A stretch of 64,000 bases of DNA, from assembly GCA_934644775.1 (NCBI GenBank), contig CAKUDB010000001.1, positions 1-64,000 of the forward strand, written 5' to 3'. The position numbers were made by a program, and so were the translations under genes. Of the stretch, positions 59,914 through 64,000 are shown piece after piece. A model generated the notes under the pieces. It was not told where the DNA came from. It made no database searches and was given only the letters and a program-made list of their open reading frames with translations. How positions within the stretch are numbered: the stretch's first letter is position 1; every line of letters begins with the position of its first letter. Origin of the DNA: an uncultured bacterium (GTDB lineage: Bacteria; Vulcanimicrobiota; Xenobia; Xenobiales; Xenobiaceae).

Positions 59914-62900
59914 ATGCAAAATCTTCTGGCCCGCACCAAAGGGAGCTCGCGTTGGCTGGGCTTGTGCCTTTTCGCTATAGCCTTCCTGTGTGCTGCTCTC
60001 ATTTCCGGTTGCGGCAGTTCCGGTAGCTCCGGCGGCGGTGGCACTTCTGATTCTGCTTCCTCAAAAGGAACTACCGATGTTATTTTCCATTTTAATGAAT
60101 CAAGTTCAGCTAAAATATTAGCTCGGGCTATCCCCCAGGGTACTACCCATATCCGTTTTACTGGCAACGATAATAACCGTGAGAAGCGCTATGGCCCTAC
60201 TGAAAAAGCCTACGCTTCTACTATCACTTTAAATAATGTTCCGGTTAGTGTTACCGGTTTTGTTCTTGAGTGCATCAAAAAAGATGGCAAAAACGTCGAA
60301 CTTACCGCTATTGTTCCTGTTGATAAGGTATCATTAACTGAAGACAAGGAAAACCTTGTTATAATTAGCGATTCCTACGTTAAACCGCTTAGCGAAGTTG
60401 TTAAAAGTGTAACTAATACTCCTAGTGAGTTTAATCCCTTTGCCATTGGCATGAGTGAAAGTTTTACAGTTATTGCTACTTTAGAAGGTGGTCAGACTGT
60501 AGCTCTTACTCCTTACTTAACATTTACCAGCAGCGATCCCAAGGTAGCTACTGTCGAGCAGAATGGTTTTGACGGTGCTAAAGTTGTTGCCCAAGGCGGC
60601 GGCACAGCCACTATTTCTGGTGAAGTGTTAGGCGTAAAAACTAATATTACGGTGACAGTCGATCCTGGTAAACGCGAGACAGGTGTTAAGTTCGTCCCTA
60701 GTACAACAAAAGTGACCCAGGGACTGTCCGTACCTCTTGAAGCCAAAATGGTTTGGAATGATGGGACAACAACAGAAATTGATAAAGATCGTGTAACATC
60801 ATACACTGCCGATCCTAAAGATGCAGTTACTATTGAGAAAACTGACAAGGGTTGCAAAGTCACCGCTGATAAAGGCGCTAAAGAAGGAACTAAAGTAACT
60901 ATCACTATGACAGTTACAAATGAAGGTGGAGATCCTTTCACCGGTAAAGCTACTGTTGAAATTACCAATAAAACGGTTGTGTCTATTGCTATCTCTAATG
61001 ATACTACTGGCGATATGCTCAATAAGCTTTATCCTACCGGCAAAAATAACAACAGCTGTCAGTTTACCGCTACGGTTACTTGGAGCGATGGCGCAAAAAC
61101 TGATGAAACTAATACAGTTACTTGGACGAGTTCTACCCCTACTGTCGCTGCTTTCGATGAAACTACTAAAGGCAAGTTGAATGCTGTTGCTGTCGGTGAA
61201 ACTACTGTATTTGCTGAACGTGATGGAATAAAATCTGAAAACTCTACCATTACTGTAAAAGAACCTGGTGTTACTGAGCTTAAGACTGATGTTTATAATC
61301 CTGAAGAAGGTTTCGTAGCTTACATTAAGGATGGCGTTGGTCGGCCTTACCCTATCACTGTGACTGCCGTCTATGCTAATGGTGAAGAAAAAACTGTTGC
61401 TTTAAGTGACCTTACCTCTGAATTCTTTAGAACTGAAGGTGCAACCAGCTCAGAATATGTCGAGTTCCAAGAGGGTGAAAAGGGTGCAATTAACATTGTT
61501 CCTAAGAGCGTTACTGACGAGTCGGATAGTTTCATCAGATTCACTTACGAAGGAAAATCTAAAGATGTAAAAATTGCCATTAAAGATGTACTTCCTGAGA
61601 AGATAGCTATAAACTTAGTAGATACAACTACTGACAAGACTTATAACATCAACCCCACCGACGGCACTTATGAGATTGGTATACCTTATGGCCGCTCTTA
61701 CAAAATTGTTGTACGTGCCCAAGCTAATAACGGTGAGGACTTAGGTGACATCTCTGGTAACTATGAGTTTAAAGATAGCTTAGTTAGAGATGAAAAATTT
61801 GAGCATGGCTTAGCCTATCCGATCGTCGTTGATGGTATGTCTAAAGATAAGGAATGGTCTTCCAGTGCCAAAATCATTAGCTATGCCCAAGATTACAATA
61901 GAGCTATATTCTCTGGTGACGATAGTACGCCGCTTGGCGATCGTGTCTATACGCAATACAAGACTATTGAGGAAAAGGATGGGGTAAAGAGCGTTGTAAT
62001 TAAAAACGTAAGCGAGGACGCTCGAACAATAACTGTTACCGGACAGAGTAAAGCTGACCAGATAGAAGCTTTCCAGGTAAAAGTTACTTTGAAGATGCCT
62101 GCTGTTGACAAGTATATAGCCGTTTATAACGACAAGGATAACGGGACTACTTTTGACATTCCTCGTGGCGTTGACTTTGACATAACCAATTCTGGCCAAC
62201 ATAAAGTTAAGGCTCAGATGTCTTACGCAAAATGTGAAGCCTCAGCAGAGTTCCCAGAAGAGGACAATTTGAAAGATGTCACTGAGAATATGACTATAGA
62301 TGAAGAATCTATTACTCCTCTCTTAAACACTTTCTTGGTTGAAAAGAAGGCTGAGGGTAGCTACTCCAGCGTAACTGATGAAGATGCGTATAGTAGCCGT
62401 AATAAGATCGGCCAGACCGGCAATATTACCATGAAGAATAAGTGGGATGACAAGTCTGAAAACTTCGGTTGTGAAGCTGCTTCGGGTAAGCCTTTCCAGA
62501 GCTTTAATGTTGAACCGGCTGAGTTCACTTTGAAACTTGAGAGGCCTACTATCGTTAGCTGTAAGCCTGTAGTCTTAGGTGAAGATGGTAACCAAGTTAC
62601 AGCTGAAACTGACGGTAAATATCATTTCAAAGCTAATACAAAGTTCCAATTCTTGTTGAAAGATGTAGAACTTAGTGATAAAGGTAAACTTGATCACTTA
62701 GAAGGTAATAGTACTATTAGCAGTATCTACTATGAGGGAAGGTATATCGATATAGTTAAGCTCTTGGATCCTAAGAAAATAGACAGCTTGTATCAAGTTC
62801 AAGATAGTGAAGAGCTTAGCGCTGGTGCCGCTAGCGATATTAAGATTACTCCTGACCCTCACCAGTACTACAATGTTTCTGATTATGTTGATAAACATAA

Positions 62901-62937
62901 AGATGACGTAACCATAACTGTTGTTTTGGACAAGTAA
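59914..62937 (+). CDS. Large lipoprotein with Big_2 immunoglobulin-like repeats
   Basis: This 1007-residue protein has a lipoprotein signal peptide (lipobox LISGC, Cys at about 33) followed by a Gly/Ser-rich spacer. At least three Big_2 (BID_2) domains can be read in the first half: around FTSSDPKVATVEQNG and GGGTATISGEVLG (about 205-250), a middle domain near 255-350, and WTSSTPTVAAFDETTKG with AVGETTVFAERDG (about 405-450). The second half (about 455-1007) is beta-rich but not recognised. Such proteins are surface-exposed or periplasmic and may bind wall or host matrix. ATG 59914 has GAGGAGG upstream. It follows the CHAP genes and may share their regulation. Confidence 0.88.
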   Translation: MQNLLARTKGSSRWLGLCLFAIAFLCAALISGCGSSGSSGGGGTSDSASSKGTTDVIFHFNESSSAKILARAIPQGTTHIRFTGNDNNREKRYGPTEKAYASTITLNNVPVSVTGFVLECIKKDGKNVELTAIVPVDKVSLTEDKENLVIISDSYVKPLSEVVKSVTNTPSEFNPFAIGMSESFTVIATLEGGQTVALTPYLTFTSSDPKVATVEQNGFDGAKVVAQGGGTATISGEVLGVKTNITVTVDPGKRETGVKFVPSTTKVTQGLSVPLEAKMVWNDGTTTEIDKDRVTSYTADPKDAVTIEKTDKGCKVTADKGAKEGTKVTITMTVTNEGGDPFTGKATVEITNKTVVSIAISNDTTGDMLNKLYPTGKNNNSCQFTATVTWSDGAKTDETNTVTWTSSTPTVAAFDETTKGKLNAVAVGETTVFAERDGIKSENSTITVKEPGVTELKTDVYNPEEGFVAYIKDGVGRPYPITVTAVYANGEEKTVALSDLTSEFFRTEGATSSEYVEFQEGEKGAINIVPKSVTDESDSFIRFTYEGKSKDVKIAIKDVLPEKIAINLVDTTTDKTYNINPTDGTYEIGIPYGRSYKIVVRAQANNGEDLGDISGNYEFKDSLVRDEKFEHGLAYPIVVDGMSKDKEWSSSAKIISYAQDYNRAIFSGDDSTPLGDRVYTQYKTIEEKDGVKSVVIKNVSEDARTITVTGQSKADQIEAFQVKVTLKMPAVDKYIAVYNDKDNGTTFDIPRGVDFDITNSGQHKVKAQMSYAKCEASAEFPEEDNLKDVTENMTIDEESITPLLNTFLVEKKAEGSYSSVTDEDAYSSRNKIGQTGNITMKNKWDDKSENFGCEAASGKPFQSFNVEPAEFTLKLERPTIVSCKPVVLGEDGNQVTAETDGKYHFKANTKFQFLLKDVELSDKGKLDHLEGNSTISSIYYEGRYIDIVKLLDPKKIDSLYQVQDSEELSAGAASDIKITPDPHQYYNVSDYVDKHKDDVTITVVLDK

Positions 62938-62940
62938 TCT

Positions 62941-63040
62941 TAGCTAAATTTTCGCTTGGAGAGCTTGCCTCTCTAAGCGAAAATAGCTAAACGATAATCC
63001 CCGCTTACTGTAGGGTAGGTGGGGATTATTTTATTGTGTT
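62941..63040 (+). terminator. Two hairpins after the Big_2 lipoprotein gene
   Basis: The first is a long inverted repeat (62941-62988): TAGCTA at both ends, TTTTCGCTT with AAGCGAAAA, and GAGAG/CTCTC inside. The second, ATAATCCCC with GGGGATTAT followed by TTTATT (62994-63040), has terminator form. Confidence 0.75.
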
Positions 63041-63054
63041 GCTACTATATACAA

Positions 63055-63101
63055 ATAAAAAAACTTCGCTCAGGCTATGTAAGCCTAAACGAAGTTTTTT
63101 T
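63055..63101. terminator. Bidirectional terminator before the GGGtGRT gene end
   Basis: AAACTTCG (63061-63068) pairs with CGAAGTTT (63090-63097), with an inner AGGCT/AGCCT stem and A or T tracts on both sides. It ends the minus-strand gene about 35 bases past its stop. Confidence 0.85.
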
Positions 63102-63134
63102 GCGTAGAGTTGCTTGGGCAGCCTCTAACCTAGC

Positions 63135-64000
63135 TTACTTTTTCAAAGCTTCGGCTACGGAAACGGCTACAGCTACAGTGGCACCAACCATAGGGTTGTT
63201 ACCCATACCCAGGAAGCCCATCATTTCGACGTGGGCGGGCACAGAGCTGGAACCGGCGAACTGAGCGTCGGAATGCATACGGCCCATAGTATCGGTCATA
63301 CCGTAAGAAGCAGGGCCGGCAGCCATATTGTCGGGATGTAAGGTGCGACCAGTGCCGCCGCCGGAAGCTACTGAGAAGTACTTCTTACCTTGCTCAATGC
63401 ACTCTTTTTTGTAAGTGCCGGCTACGGGGTGCTGGAAGCGGGTAGGGTTGGTGGAGTTGCCAGTAATGGAAACGTCTACGCCCTCTAAGTGCATGATGGC
63501 TACGCCTTCGCGAACGTCGTCAGCGCCGAAGCAGCGGACTTTGGCACGCTCGCCTTTAGAGTAGGCAATCTCTTTAACTACTTCAATTTTGCCGGTGAAG
63601 TAGTCAAATTTGGTTTGCACATAGGTAAAGCCGTTGATACGGGAGATGATCTGAGCGGCGTCTTTGCCTAAGCCATTCAAGATAACGCGCAAAGGAGTTT
63701 GGCGGGCTTTGTTGGCGTTGTTGACGATACCGATGGCACCTTCAGCGGCGGCGAAAGATTCGTGGCCGGCCAAGAAAGCGAAGCACTTAGTCTCGTCACT
63801 TAAAAGCATAGCGCCTAAGTTGCCGTGACCGAGACCGACTTTGCGATCGTCAGCTACGGAACCGGGAATGCAGAAAGCTTGCAAGCCCACGCCAATTAAG
63901 CGAGCGGCTTCGGCAGCGTCTTTAGCACCTTTTTTGAGGGCAATGGCGGCGCCTACAGTGTAGGCCCAGCAAGCATTGTCAAAAGCGATAGGCTGAACTT
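63135..64000 (-). CDS. GGGtGRT-family protein (5' end beyond the window)
   Basis: The frame stays open from the stop at 63135 through the window edge at 64000, so only about 288 residues of a protein of roughly 330 are seen. The family's naming motif is visible as ASGGGTGRTLHPD, with other conserved stretches such as LAGHESFAAAEGAIGIVNNANKARQTPL and EMMGFLGMGNNPMVGA. Small GGGtGRT proteins are widespread in anaerobes and their function is unknown. An internal GTG at 63890 should not be taken as the start. Confidence 0.88.
   Translation of the reverse strand, partial: VQPIAFDNACWAYTVGAAIALKKGAKDAAEAARLIGVGLQAFCIPGSVADDRKVGLGHGNLGAMLLSDETKCFAFLAGHESFAAAEGAIGIVNNANKARQTPLRVILNGLGKDAAQIISRINGFTYVQTKFDYFTGKIEVVKEIAYSKGERAKVRCFGADDVREGVAIMHLEGVDVSITGNSTNPTRFQHPVAGTYKKECIEQGKKYFSVASGGGTGRTLHPDNMAAGPASYGMTDTMGRMHSDAQFAGSSSVPAHVEMMGFLGMGNNPMVGATVAVAVSVAEALKK

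Overview
The window looks like chromosome of an anaerobic, two-membraned (diderm) bacterium with mid-range GC. The outer membrane is inferred from an MlaE/MlaF/MlaD lipid transport operon, a very long TamB-like protein and several lipoproteins. Anaerobiosis is suggested by a DUF362/2x[4Fe-4S] protein and a GGGtGRT-family protein. Long-helix MlaD with a beta-rich C-terminus, murA directly after the ATP synthase genes, and an MreB-TamB pair resemble diderm lineages of the Terrabacteria side (Negativicutes-like), but two ATP synthase b-type subunits do not fit that group well. I do not assign a genus.

Region 1 (1-4.4 kb) is the replication-origin neighbourhood: parB, rsmG, an AT-rich DnaA-box cluster (candidate oriC, about 2.2-2.6 kb), a ferredoxin-like DUF362 gene and a perfect 16-bp parS at 3998-4013. 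Region 2 (4.4-13.7 kb) holds glgX and ychF on the minus strand, an unrecognised four-helix membrane protein, a cluster of CTGAC/GTCAG motifs, an M30-like metallopeptidase lipoprotein, RNase P RNA and two envelope proteins. Region 3 (13.9-20.4 kb) has grpE-dnaJ, mlaEFD and a Ser/Thr kinase. Region 4 (20.5-41 kb) is a compact, co-directional run: wecA-type transferase, wecB, the whole F-type ATP synthase (atpZ, atpI, atpB, atpE, two atpF, atpHAGDC), murA, an MreB-like gene and a 2341-residue TamB-like gene. It joins wall or surface-polymer synthesis, energy coupling and envelope lipid transport. A decayed IS200/IS605 (TnpB) remnant sits inside it between atpE and the first b gene.

Region 5 (41-64 kb) is accessory in character: a 1512-residue BspA-type leucine-rich-repeat protein with no signal peptide, a coiled-coil protein with a PD-(D/E)XK-like nuclease domain, an exported cyclophilin pair, a histidine phosphatase, and then a family of CHAP-domain wall hydrolases (one short, three giant). 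The giants combine coiled coil, Gly-rich hinge, glucosaminidase-like domain and CHAP domain. Two of them share about 1.8 kb of apparently identical 5' DNA and an identical 3' flank, a pattern that suggests recent duplication or gene conversion. The three giant genes share a three-part upstream motif (TGTTAA-N16-TAGATA-N14/15-TTGATAA), and the following Big_2 lipoprotein gene carries a looser version. This coordinately expressed, apparently non-Sec wall-hydrolase family is the best candidate for an undescribed system. The window ends inside a GGGtGRT-family gene.
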